Below are positions 32,394 through 40,231 of a DNA stretch of 64,000 bases, piece after piece (the first letter of the stretch is position 1; every line of letters starts with the position of its first letter). This DNA comes from JAFAHS01 sp046728175 (GTDB lineage: Bacteria; Desulfobacterota; Binatia; Binatales; Binataceae): contig JBKPEA010000050.1 in the NCBI GenBank assembly GCA_046728175.1, forward strand, positions 6,312-70,311, read 5' to 3'. Below the pieces are notes generated by a model that saw nothing but the letters and a program-made list of their open reading frames with translations, had not been told where the DNA came from and ran no database searches. The position numbers and the translations under genes are program-made.

Positions 32394-34037
32394 TCAGGGG
32401 TTGTTGGGTTCGGTCGGGCTCCCCTGAATTGCCGGAGGCACCTGCGGCGGCCGATCGGGCGTTTGCAAGGCCGCGGAAGTGCCGCGCGAGGTGGTCGCTG
32501 CCCCATCGACCGAGGGCTTGGATTCCTTGGGGTAGATCACGGCGCGCGCGTTCTCCACGTCGCTCTGGTTGGTGTCGAGGTGCACCGTAATCTTGGTGCC
32601 GGCGATCTGATCTTCGCCGTCATGCACCACCGGAGAGCCAGTCAGGGTCACGGTATGCCGGGTCTGGTCCAGTATCGCATGATCGCCGGTCGCCCAGCGC
32701 GTGCCCTGACTTATACGCACGTTGCCGTCGGCGATCATTTCTCTGACGTCACGTAGATCCTGTCCGTAATTCACCCGCAAAGTGTCGCTGGCGACCTGGC
32801 TGTTTCCATTGTTCACGTGAACCCGCCCAGACCACAGCACGGACTTTTTGTTTTGGTCGACCGACATGGAGTTCCCGGTGATATGGATGGGTTCCTTGCC
32901 GCTGGAAAACTGCATTCCCGGGAACGCTCCCTGGTTGGGCTCGTTGGATGCCATCGTGCTCGGTTCTTTGCCGTGGGGTTTGGGCCGATCTTTCCCGGCT
33001 GACGCCTTGGTAGTCTCACCCGCCATTTCGACGGGAGCGGATCTTTCAGGGGCTGCTGCGACCGGAGCCGTTGCAGGCGTCGCCGTTTCCGCGGCGGCAA
33101 CCGGCATTACCGGCCCGCCAGCCGCCGTCGCGACCGCGACAGGCGTAGCCGGCGCTGGAGCGGTTGCAACCGCGGGAGCCGATGGCGAAGCAATTCCAGC
33201 AGGCGCTCCCGATTCCATCGGGAGCGGAGTTGGACTGCTCACGATCGGCGCCAGTGAAGGTTCCGCCGACGGCATTGGAAGCGAATTCGTGGTGCGTTCC
33301 ACACGAACCTCTGATGCATGAGGAGCTTCCGCCGCGGGCGAAGCAATCACCGCCGGCGCTCCCGATTCCATCGGAACCGGAGGTGGAGTGCTCACGATCG
33401 GCGCCGGTGAAGGTTCCGCCGACGGCATTGGAAGCGAATTGGTGGTGGGCTCCACACGAAACTCTGATGCATGAGGAGCTTCCGCCGCGGGCGAAGACGC
33501 GGCTTCCGGAGCCATGGGCGGAAGCGAGGCAGGAGGTGCAGTTGCTGTGACCGGCGGAGTTTCGGCCGGGAGGGACGGTGGCGACTGCGAAGTTGCTACC
33601 GGTGGCGATGCCGGAGGTGCGGCCGCGGTGACCGGCGCAGGTTCCACCGGGACCGCGGGTGCCGGCTGCGAAGTTGCCACCGGCGGGGCTGCTGGCGGTG
33701 GTACCGAAGCCGCTTCCGCTGATGGAGCGGGCTCGGTCGGCCCCGCTGCGCTCGCTCCAGTATCGCTTCCCGGACTTGCTGTCGCTCCAGGTACGCCGCC
33801 GTACACGTGAATGGAGTCTGGGCCCTGGTCGAAATCCTCGACCGCATTCCCTTCAGGTGCGGGCGGGCTGGCCGACGGGCCCGACCGAATCGAGGCTCCT
33901 GCATGGCCTGATGGCGCGAGCTCTTGTGCGCGCACCGCGCCCGGTACCGCCATCCCCAATGTCACCATCGCCGCGATCAAAATGCTCTGGCATCGATGCG
34001 ACGAGAGCGGGGCCTCAGCTTTGGTTGGCCTTGCCAC
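32394..34037 (-). CDS. lptA: LPS transport periplasmic protein LptA with long Pro/Ala-rich N-terminal linker
   Basis: A 547-residue exported protein. Residues 1-37 form a signal peptide (cut near AVRA|Q). About 38-360 is a Pro/Ala/Ser/Val low-complexity segment including a 51-residue duplicated block. About 365-510 is the OstA/LptA beta-jellyroll domain (HITGNSMSVDQNKKSVLWSG, GNVRISQGTRWATGDHAIL). LptA bridges LptC and LptD across the periplasm and is normally about 170-190 aa, so this one is three times longer. Its start overlaps the end of lptC by 23 bases. lptB, normally next, is not there: rpoN follows at 13 bases. Confidence 0.88.
   Translation of the reverse strand: MARPTKAEAPLSSHRCQSILIAAMVTLGMAVPGAVRAQELAPSGHAGASIRSGPSASPPAPEGNAVEDFDQGPDSIHVYGGVPGATASPGSDTGASAAGPTEPAPSAEAASVPPPAAPPVATSQPAPAVPVEPAPVTAAAPPASPPVATSQSPPSLPAETPPVTATAPPASLPPMAPEAASSPAAEAPHASEFRVEPTTNSLPMPSAEPSPAPIVSTPPPVPMESGAPAVIASPAAEAPHASEVRVERTTNSLPMPSAEPSLAPIVSSPTPLPMESGAPAGIASPSAPAVATAPAPATPVAVATAAGGPVMPVAAAETATPATAPVAAAPERSAPVEMAGETTKASAGKDRPKPHGKEPSTMASNEPNQGAFPGMQFSSGKEPIHITGNSMSVDQNKKSVLWSGRVHVNNGNSQVASDTLRVNYGQDLRDVREMIADGNVRISQGTRWATGDHAILDQTRHTVTLTGSPVVHDGEDQIAGTKITVHLDTNQSDVENARAVIYPKESKPSVDGAATTSRGTSAALQTPDRPPQVPPAIQGSPTEPNNP
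33199..33498. repeat. In-frame tandem duplication (period 153 bases) inside lptA
   Basis: Two near-identical copies, about 147 bases each, lie 153 bases (51 codons) apart. For example gatgcatgaggagcttccgc occurs at 33313 and again at 33466. The duplication keeps the frame and encodes two copies of the HASE-VE-TTNSLPMPSAEPS block in the LptA linker. The copies differ at a limited number of positions, so the event is fairly recent. Confidence 0.85.
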
Positions 34038-34614
34038 TGTCCTTCTTGGGCGTGATTTCGGTGCTCACCTGCTGATTCAGTTCGAACACGCGAGTCTTCG
34101 AATTCCCCGTGAGTCCGATCCCAACTACCTTGACCCCTTCACCTTCCAGGGTAACCTGCCCGGGCGCTTCCACCTTATCGAGGTCCGGCAGGAAGCTGAC
34201 GACTTCGGTCGTCACCGTGAAATCGCCGTACTTGATAACCGTGCCGCCACTCAAGTCGGCGCGGTTCACGTGATTGCCGTTCATGTGAAGAACGGCGTGG
34301 GGCGCCACTATTTTTACCGGTTTTCCATCGTCTGAGGTCATCGCGACGTCGGCATCAGTCAGGACCACGGCAGACTTGTCGCCCGAGTAGGCCGCATCGG
34401 AGGCGGTCAAGACCCATTGAGGGGTGCCTGCCTTCATCTGAGTCCAATGGAAGTTATGCGCGTGAAGCAGGGAACCAGGAACCAATCCGGCCACTTTTTG
34501 TATTGCCTGGGCGTCGTGCCGATGCCGAACTACCCATACCGTAACGCCCAAAAGTATCAGGAGCGCGACTGTACCGAACCCCGCCAGCGCCCTGGCGATT
34601 CGCCTCGGACTCAT
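34015..34614 (-). CDS. lptC: LPS export ABC transporter periplasmic protein LptC
   Basis: A 199-residue bitopic protein. A single N-terminal transmembrane helix (FGTVALLILLGVTVWVV, residues 13-29) precedes a periplasmic OstA-like domain containing DADVAMTSDDG, APHAVLHMNGNHVNRADLSG and YGDFTVTTE. LptC takes LPS from the LptB2FG pump and passes it to LptA. It is the first gene of the lptC-lptA-rpoN-hpf-ptsN-rapZ series, and no kdsC or kdsD gene is found immediately upstream as in many relatives. Confidence 0.88.
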   Translation of the reverse strand: MSPRRIARALAGFGTVALLILLGVTVWVVRHRHDAQAIQKVAGLVPGSLLHAHNFHWTQMKAGTPQWVLTASDAAYSGDKSAVVLTDADVAMTSDDGKPVKIVAPHAVLHMNGNHVNRADLSGGTVIKYGDFTVTTEVVSFLPDLDKVEAPGQVTLEGEGVKVVGIGLTGNSKTRVFELNQQVSTEITPKKDSGKANQS

Positions 34615-34732
34615 CTCACGCTCCGTCCAATCAAACTATCAAGGGGATTTTTCCAAGTAAACCGAAGGGTCGCCGGACAGGCTTGCCAGGTCGGAATTTC
34701 GTCACGCCACCGCGCGGCGGTTCTTGCGACAG

Positions 34733-34770
34733 ATCGGTCGGCTTTCACATCATCGGTCGGCTTTCACATC
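34733..34770. repeat. Tandem duplication of a 19-base unit upstream of the nitroreductase remnant
   Basis: atcggtcggctttcacatc occurs twice without spacing at 34733-34751 and 34752-34770, 60 bases before the ATG of the broken nitroreductase gene. It could be a duplicated operator half or slippage. Confidence 0.7.
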
Positions 34771-34830
34771 AATGGTGTGAGGGTAATCGCAAGCGCTAAA
34801 CGGGGAAATCTTAAGCAAGGAGAACTCGTT

Positions 34831-35478
34831 ATGCTGGACCTCGATCACGCGATCCCGGAACGTCATTCCACTCGGCGGTTTTTACCCAGTCCGGTTCCGC
34901 GCGAGTTGGTGGATCAGGCGCTCGTCTTAGCTTAGTGTGCGCCGTCAAACTCAAACATCCAGCCATGGCACGTAATCTTCGCGTCCAGAGCATGCCGAGA
35001 TCGACTCGTCGCCGCGCTGCTCGACGAGGCCAAGCGCAGGCCGCCCAATATTCACCGCCCCAAGTCGTTCGAGCACTACCGGCGCGACCTCGGCGCTGAA
35101 GTTTACGGATCGATGGGTATCGCTCGTGAGGATACGGCGGGTCACGCGGCCGCGGTCCTGCGCAACTGGGAATTTTTCTGCGCGCGATTGGCTGGCATCA
35201 TCTGCATGCATCGATCTCTCGGTCCCGCAGACGCAGTGAGCGTTGGAATGTTCCTGCAAACATCGTTGCTGGCGATGACGCAACGTGGGCTAGGTAGTTG
35301 TGTCGAGGTCTCGGTCACGGGGAATCCAGAGATCCTTCGCGCGCAGCTGGCAATCTCCGAGGAACTGTCGATTCTATGCGGCGTGGCGATTGGCTATTCA
35401 GATCCAGACTTTGCCGCTAACCAGCTGCACATCGAGCGGGAGCCGATCACGGAGAACATAGTGTTCGTGGAAAAATAG
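34831..35478 (+). pseudogene. Nitroreductase-family gene with an in-frame TAG at codon 35
   Basis: The frame from ATG 34831, after AAGGAGAACTCGTT, gives LDHAIPERHSTRRFLPSPVP, the classic nitroreductase FMN-binding start. It is then interrupted by TAG at 34933-34935 and continues in the same frame with CAPSNSNIQPWHV and on to 35478. With the stop as one residue it has 215 codons, normal for the family; relatives usually read AQRAPSN here, so TAG probably replaces a CAG. One substitution inactivates an otherwise clean gene, so this is a recent pseudogene or a base error. Pyrrolysine is very unlikely. It lies, reversed, inside the Kdo/Lpt gene series. Confidence 0.75.
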
Positions 35479-35748
35479 TGGCTTGCAAAGAGTGACGAAG
35501 GTAAGCGGCGTCAGTCCTGGCCCTTCGTTACAGTCGCCTGCTGATGTTCCAAGTTGGACCCTTTGTGAAACGAGGGAAGCTCTGTGCCTAGCCTTTCGGC
35601 AGGAGACCTTTCGGACTGATGAAATCCAAGATCAAACCGGAAATTCCGATTGACACCGGTTCGTTTCCGGTCGGCGCAGAGATGAAAGGTACACTGGCAT
35701 GCGAGGAACTGGTCAGTTCGCACGCAAGCGAACTTCGCGCCTCGAAAC

Positions 35749-36570
35749 TTACCCGCGACTGGCCTGGTGAAGCCGCTTTAAGTCAGTCAGTAGCCCCGCC
35801 AGTGTGTCCAGGCGAAGCGAGTTAACGCCGTCGCTCAGCGCGTGCTCCGGATCTTCGTGGACTTCCATGAAAATTCCGTCCACCCCTACCGCCACCGCCG
35901 CACGCGCCAGCGGAGCAATAAACTCTCGCTGGCCGCCCGAATGCTCACCCCCGGCGCCGGGAAGTTGCACCGAGTGGGTTGCATCGAAAATAACCGGGTA
36001 GCCGAAGCCGCGCATGACCACCAGGGCGCGGAAGTCGCTGACCAGGTTATTGTAGCCAAAACTCACGCCACGCTCGGTAAGCAATATGTTGTGATTGCGA
36101 GCACTCTCTACTTTCGCGATTGCCGACTTCATGTCCCAGGGCGCGAGGAACTGTCCTTTCTTGATATTCACGACCCGCCCGGTCGCGGCCGCCGCCAGAA
36201 TCAGATCGGTCTGGCGCGACAGAAACGCCGGCACCTGCAGAATGTCGACCACCTCCGCCACCGGCTTCGCCTGGGCCACCTCGTGAATATCGGTGAGCAG
36301 GGGAACGCCGAGTTCGCGCTTGACCCGGGCCAGAGTCTCAAGCCCCTTGTCCATGCCGGGACCGCGAAATGACTGGTGACTGGTGCGGTTCGCCTTATCG
36401 AATGAACTCTTGAACACGAAGGGAAATCCCGCCGTGCGCGTGATCTCCGCGAGCCGGACCGCATGGCGAATGCACGATTCGTCACTCTCGATTACGCAGG
36501 GCCCGGCAATCAGCGCCAGGGTCGCGCCGCCAAAGACCACTTCGCCGGCGCTGACTTCGGCAATCTTCAC
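35749..36570 (-). CDS. kdsA: 3-deoxy-8-phosphooctulonate synthase KdsA
   Basis: A 273-residue Kdo-8-phosphate synthase condensing phosphoenolpyruvate with arabinose-5-phosphate. Visible motifs are LIAGPCVIES, KSSFDKANRTSHQSFRGPG and LLTDIHE near the N-terminal half, and FDATHSVQLPGA and VDGIFMEVHEDP in the C-terminal half. The start is GTG 36570, overlapping the pyrG stop in GTGA; the longer frame from 36720 reads inside pyrG and is rejected. The absence of a metal-site Cys (NxxxGPxCxxES-type variants) was not fully assessed. It makes Kdo together with KdsB nearby. Confidence 0.95.
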   Translation of the reverse strand: MKIAEVSAGEVVFGGATLALIAGPCVIESDESCIRHAVRLAEITRTAGFPFVFKSSFDKANRTSHQSFRGPGMDKGLETLARVKRELGVPLLTDIHEVAQAKPVAEVVDILQVPAFLSRQTDLILAAAATGRVVNIKKGQFLAPWDMKSAIAKVESARNHNILLTERGVSFGYNNLVSDFRALVVMRGFGYPVIFDATHSVQLPGAGGEHSGGQREFIAPLARAAVAVGVDGIFMEVHEDPEHALSDGVNSLRLDTLAGLLTDLKRLHQASRG

Positions 36571-38225
36571 GACGCGGTTCTGAGCTCCCTGACGGTCGCG
36601 AGCTTTTTGCCGGCGCGCGCGCGGCGCTCGATCGCGGCGCGCACCAGGCCGCGAAACAGCGGATGACAGTCGAGCGGACGCGATTTCAGCTCGGGATGGA
36701 ACTGACAGCCGATGAACCACGGATGACCCTTGAGCTCCATGATCTCGACCAGGTTGCCATCCGGCCAGCTACCGGTCGCGATCAATCCGATCTTTTCCAG
36801 CCGATCGCGGTAGGCGTTATTGACCTCGTAGCGATGACGATGGCGCTCCGAGATCTTGCTGCGGCGGTATACCGAGGCGGTCAGCGTTCCGGGCTTGATG
36901 GTGCAGGGGTACGCACCCAGGCGCATGGTACCGCCCTTCTTGGTCACTTCCTTCTGGGTACCCATCAGGTCAATCACGGCGTCCGGGGTGTCTTCCGCAA
37001 TCTCTCGTGAGTTGGCCCGCTTGATCCCGAGCAGATTTCGCGCGGCCTCGATCACCATCATGTGCAGGCCGAAGCAGATCCCGAGGATCGGCACCTGGTT
37101 TTCGCGCGCGTAGCGGACCGCGCGCATCTTGCCCTCGGTACCGCGCGCGCCGAATCCGCCCGGAATGATAATCGCATGCGCCTGGCCCAGGCGTTCCTCG
37201 ACGTTCTGTTTCTCCAGCTCCTCGGAGTCGACGTAGTCGATATTGACCTTGGCCTCGTTGGCGATACCCCCGTGTGCGATCGCCTCGTGCAGGCTCTTGT
37301 AGGAGTCACCGATGTCGACGTATTTCCCGACCACCGCGATGTTCACGGTGACCCTGGGATTCTGCGAAACCTTCACCACCCGGCGCCACTTGGTGAGGTT
37401 GGGCGCTCCGGTCCAGATGTTGAGTTTTTCGACTACCCGTTGATCGAGTCCTTCCTCGGACAGGTGCAGCGGCATGGCGTAGATGGTTTCCGCATCGGGA
37501 TCGGAAATGACGCAATTCTCCTCGACGTTGCAAAAATGTGCGATCTTGGCCTTGACCTTCTGGTCGATCTGCTTGTCGCAGCGGCAGATCAGCAGGTCCG
37601 GCTGGATTCCCAACCCGGTCAGTTCTTTCACGCTGTGTTGGGTGGGTTTGGTCTTTACCTCGCCCGCGGTCTTGATAAATGGCACCAGGGTCAGATGAAC
37701 GTAGATGACGTTCTCGCGCCCGAGGTCCCAGCGAAATTCCCGCACCGCCTCCAGGAACGGCAGGCTCTCGATATCGCCAACCGTGCCCCCGATCTCCACG
37801 ATGCACAGGTCCGCGCCTTCCGCCGCGGCCAGTATCCGCCGTTTGATCTCATCGGTGATATGCGGGATGACCTGCACGGTTGCGCCCAGATAGTCGCCGC
37901 GTCGTTCCTTCTGGATCACCGTGTCGTAGATCTGCCCGGTCGTGCAGTTGTTGCGCCGGCTCATCCGGGTCTGCACGAAGCGTTCATAGTGGCCGAGGTC
38001 GAGATCGGTCTCTGCGCCGTCGTCGGTTACGAACACTTCGCCGTGCTGAGTCGGACTCATGGTGCCGGGGTCGACGTTGATGTAGGGGTCCATCTTCAGC
38101 ATCGTCACCTTGAGGCCGCGCGCTTCCAGGAGCGCACCCAGCGACGCCGCCGCCAGTCCCTTCCCTAGCGAAGAGACCACCCCGCCGGTTACGAAAATGA
38201 ATTTGGTTTTCCCGCGCTCCACCAT
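36567..38225 (-). CDS. pyrG: CTP synthase PyrG
   Basis: A 552-residue CTP synthase (UTP + ATP + glutamine to CTP). The synthetase domain starts KFIFVTGGVVSSLGKGLAAA; the C-terminal class I glutaminase has GICFGLHMM with the nucleophile Cys and CQFHPE with the catalytic His. ATG 38225 is chosen; an upstream frame start at 38282 lies inside kdsB. It is 16 bases after kdsB and overlaps kdsA by 4, so CTP supply is linked with CMP-Kdo synthesis. Confidence 0.97.
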   Translation of the reverse strand: MVERGKTKFIFVTGGVVSSLGKGLAAASLGALLEARGLKVTMLKMDPYINVDPGTMSPTQHGEVFVTDDGAETDLDLGHYERFVQTRMSRRNNCTTGQIYDTVIQKERRGDYLGATVQVIPHITDEIKRRILAAAEGADLCIVEIGGTVGDIESLPFLEAVREFRWDLGRENVIYVHLTLVPFIKTAGEVKTKPTQHSVKELTGLGIQPDLLICRCDKQIDQKVKAKIAHFCNVEENCVISDPDAETIYAMPLHLSEEGLDQRVVEKLNIWTGAPNLTKWRRVVKVSQNPRVTVNIAVVGKYVDIGDSYKSLHEAIAHGGIANEAKVNIDYVDSEELEKQNVEERLGQAHAIIIPGGFGARGTEGKMRAVRYARENQVPILGICFGLHMMVIEAARNLLGIKRANSREIAEDTPDAVIDLMGTQKEVTKKGGTMRLGAYPCTIKPGTLTASVYRRSKISERHRHRYEVNNAYRDRLEKIGLIATGSWPDGNLVEIMELKGHPWFIGCQFHPELKSRPLDCHPLFRGLVRAAIERRARAGKKLATVRELRTAS

Positions 38226-38241
38226 GATGACTTCTTCCCCC

Positions 38242-38973
38242 CTACCTCCGCGCCAAAGACGCCTGAGCCCGGGCCCTGGCAAGGTCCTCAGCAGTATCTA
38301 TCTCAAGCGATGGCGCCACGGAAGGCACCACCCGGATTGCGTAACCATTTTCGAGCGCGCGGAGTTGCTCGAGTTTTTCGATTCGCTCCAGCACCCCCCG
38401 CGGCAGGGCCGCAAACCGGAGTAGGAACTCGCGCCGATAAGCGTATACGCCGATGTGGCGCAGCGCGACGGCGGGGATTGCTTCCGTGTCGCGCGGATAT
38501 GGAATCGACGCGCGCGAAAAATACAGCGCGTTGCCCTGGGCGCCACGCACCACCTTCACGACGTTCGGATTGATCCATTCATGCTGATCGACGATCGGCG
38601 TGCCAAGGGTCGCCATCGCGATCGACGGATCGGCTCGCATCGGGGTCGCGAGCCCTTCCAGGTCGGCGGGATCGAGGAACGGCAAATCGCCCTGCACGTT
38701 GAGGTAAACCTCGGCGGAAACCCTGCGCGCCACTTCCGCGATTCGATCGGTGCCGCTCTGGTGGGTCGCCGCGGTGATCATCGCCTCGCCTCCCGCACGC
38801 CGTACCACCTCGGCAATCCGCTCATCGTCGGTTGCCACGATCGTTCTATCGATCGCTCGCGCCTTGGTGGTTTGTTGCCAGACGCGGACCACCATCGGCA
38901 CTCCATCGATCTCCGCCAGAGCCTTGGCAGGCAGGCGCGTGGAACCGTAGCGCGCCGGAATCACGGCGATCAC
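38242..38973 (-). CDS. kdsB: 3-deoxy-manno-octulosonate cytidylyltransferase KdsB (CMP-Kdo synthetase)
   Basis: A 243-residue sugar nucleotidyltransferase activating Kdo with CTP. The N-terminal AVIPARYGSTRLPAKALAEI and VVRVWQQ, the central YLNVQGDLPFLDPADLEG and HIGVYAYRREFLLRF are family hallmarks. It is the first gene of kdsB-pyrG-kdsA on the minus strand, divergent from the TetR gene at 39224 across 250 bases. Confidence 0.95.
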   Translation of the reverse strand: MIAVIPARYGSTRLPAKALAEIDGVPMVVRVWQQTTKARAIDRTIVATDDERIAEVVRRAGGEAMITAATHQSGTDRIAEVARRVSAEVYLNVQGDLPFLDPADLEGLATPMRADPSIAMATLGTPIVDQHEWINPNVVKVVRGAQGNALYFSRASIPYPRDTEAIPAVALRHIGVYAYRREFLLRFAALPRGVLERIEKLEQLRALENGYAIRVVPSVAPSLEIDTAEDLARARAQASLARR

Positions 38974-39179
38974 CGATGACGCTGCCAGCTTACTCCCTCT
39001 TTTGCGCTGGGACTGGAAGCTCGACGGGGCACGTATATTGGTAACCGTCGCGTACCGGCCTTGTCAATTTCGTGGGGTTCGGTTTCCCACAAAAGGTGGT
39101 CCCGGGCCGTCAATCGCGAAATAGGCTGACGGGTGTTCATCGGCCCGCAAGAAAAAATCCCGGCGGGAGCAAGGTTCGC

Positions 39180-39223
39180 TTGACATCGGCGGCTGGGCAC
39201 GGTTAGTGTTCGTTCACTAACTA
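39180..39223 (+). promoter_or_regulatory. tetR promoter with overlapping inverted-repeat operator
   Basis: TTGACA at 39180-39185 is a perfect -35 box. Eighteen bases later (39203-39220) comes TTAGTGTTCGTTCACTAA, a dyad of TTAGTG and CACTAA around 6 bases, covering the expected -10. This fits a TetR-type operator where the regulator blocks its own promoter. The GTG start at 39224 lies only 4 bases after the dyad, so the transcript would have almost no leader. Confidence 0.6.
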
Positions 39224-39805
39224 GTGCAGGTACTCAAGGAAAAACCGGGCACCAAACGGCCGGCGATCGTGGCCGCGGCGACCTCGTTGTTCGCCAAGGT
39301 CGGCGTCGATGCTACCAGCATGCGGGACATAGCCGAGGCGGCGGGGGTGCGCGAGGCCGCGATCTATCGCCACTTCACCGGGAAGGAGCAGATGGCGCAG
39401 GAGATCTTCGCAAGCTGGTATGGCTGGTACGGCCAGCAGGTACGCCGGATCGTAGAGGGGAAGCGCCCCCTGCGGGCGAAGCTGCGAGCTCTGGTCCACG
39501 TGGAATTCGAAACCGCCCGGACCCACCCGCAGGAGTTTCTGTATTTTTGTGAGAACGAAGCCCGGTTCCTCGCCGCGCTTCCGCAAGGCGTGCCACGCGT
39601 CCGGCAAGAACTCATCAGGATGATCCGCGAGGGGCAGAGCCACCGAGAGGTGCGCGCCGGTGATCCGGGGTTGCTGGCGGACCTGCTGAGCGGGGCGCTC
39701 TGCGCGGTGGCCATTTCAGCGCTTGTACGCCGGGACTTGGAGGTCCTGGGTGGGGAAAAATTGACTGCCGAGAGCTGTTGGCAGATGCTCCGGCTCAACC
39801 GTTGA
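39224..39805 (+). CDS. TetR/AcrR-family transcriptional regulator
   Basis: A 193-residue TetR regulator. The N-terminal HTH is clear: AAATSLFAKVGVDATSMRDI then AGVREAAIYRHFTGKEQM. The C-terminal ligand domain is typical in length. GTG 39224 is the only plausible start before the HTH and has no Shine-Dalgarno; transcription probably starts a few bases upstream, giving a near-leaderless mRNA. The gene starts right after an inverted-repeat operator, indicating autoregulation, and is followed at 11 bases by an NTF2-like gene and then a methyltransferase, which it probably controls. Confidence 0.87.
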   Translation: MQVLKEKPGTKRPAIVAAATSLFAKVGVDATSMRDIAEAAGVREAAIYRHFTGKEQMAQEIFASWYGWYGQQVRRIVEGKRPLRAKLRALVHVEFETARTHPQEFLYFCENEARFLAALPQGVPRVRQELIRMIREGQSHREVRAGDPGLLADLLSGALCAVAISALVRRDLEVLGGEKLTAESCWQMLRLNR

Positions 39806-39816
39806 GGAGGTTTCTC

Positions 39817-40182
39817 ATGACTGCGGAAGAGGAACTCATCAGGCGCTATTTCGATGCATTCAACCGGCACGACGTCGAAGCCGTCGTCGCCTGTTTCCAC
39901 CCCGACGCAGTGCTGGTCGGGCCGAACGGCAAACGCCTGGTCGGCCTCGCAGAGGTGCGCCGTTCGTACGAAACCGAGTTCGGACTGTTTCCTGATGCGC
40001 ATTGCGAGCTACGTCTGTGCACCGGCAATAACGGACGCGGGGTAGCTGAGTCCTTCTTTACGGGAACCCGATCGCGACGCGGAAAGATCGAAGCGATTGG
40101 CGCGGAGGTGATGGAGATCGTGGACGGCAAGATCAAGGAGATCCGCGACTATCATCAGCCGGTGCCCGCCACGGCGGCTTAG
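39817..40182 (+). CDS. NTF2/SnoaL-like small protein
   Basis: A 121-residue alpha+beta cone protein of the NTF2-like superfamily: ELIRRYFDAFNRHDVEAVVA and CFHPDAVLVGPNGK at the N-terminus, then VMEIVDGKIKEIRDYHQP in the last strand. Members include polyketide cyclases, ketosteroid isomerases and many proteins of unknown role. ATG 39817 follows a strong GAGGAGG site 11 bases after tetR. It is co-transcribed with tetR and probably the methyltransferase 49 bases downstream. No reaction can be assigned. Confidence 0.8.
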   Translation: MTAEEELIRRYFDAFNRHDVEAVVACFHPDAVLVGPNGKRLVGLAEVRRSYETEFGLFPDAHCELRLCTGNNGRGVAESFFTGTRSRRGKIEAIGAEVMEIVDGKIKEIRDYHQPVPATAA

Positions 40183-40231
40183 CAGACGCCCCGCGTCAGA
40201 CTCCAACCCATCGTGCGGTCCTAAGTCCAAC

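Noticed and set aside
34933..34935. TAG in the nitroreductase as pyrrolysine
   Set aside because: Pyrrolysine is rare, known mainly in methylamine methyltransferases, and no pyl gene is seen; a nonsense mutation or base error is simpler.
35619..35825. 68-codon plus-strand ORF
   Set aside because: It overlaps the 3' end of kdsA on the other strand and has no recognisable features.
36571..36720. N-terminal extension of KdsA
   Set aside because: These codons lie inside pyrG in another frame; KdsA homology starts at GTG 36570, overlapping the pyrG stop.
37062..38168. 368-codon plus-strand frame
   Set aside because: It is antisense to pyrG.
39103..39147. CGGGCCG/CGGCCCG inverted repeat as terminator of kdsB or tetR
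   Set aside because: It lies upstream of both divergent genes and has no U tract; perfect 7-bp GC repeats occur by chance in DNA like this.
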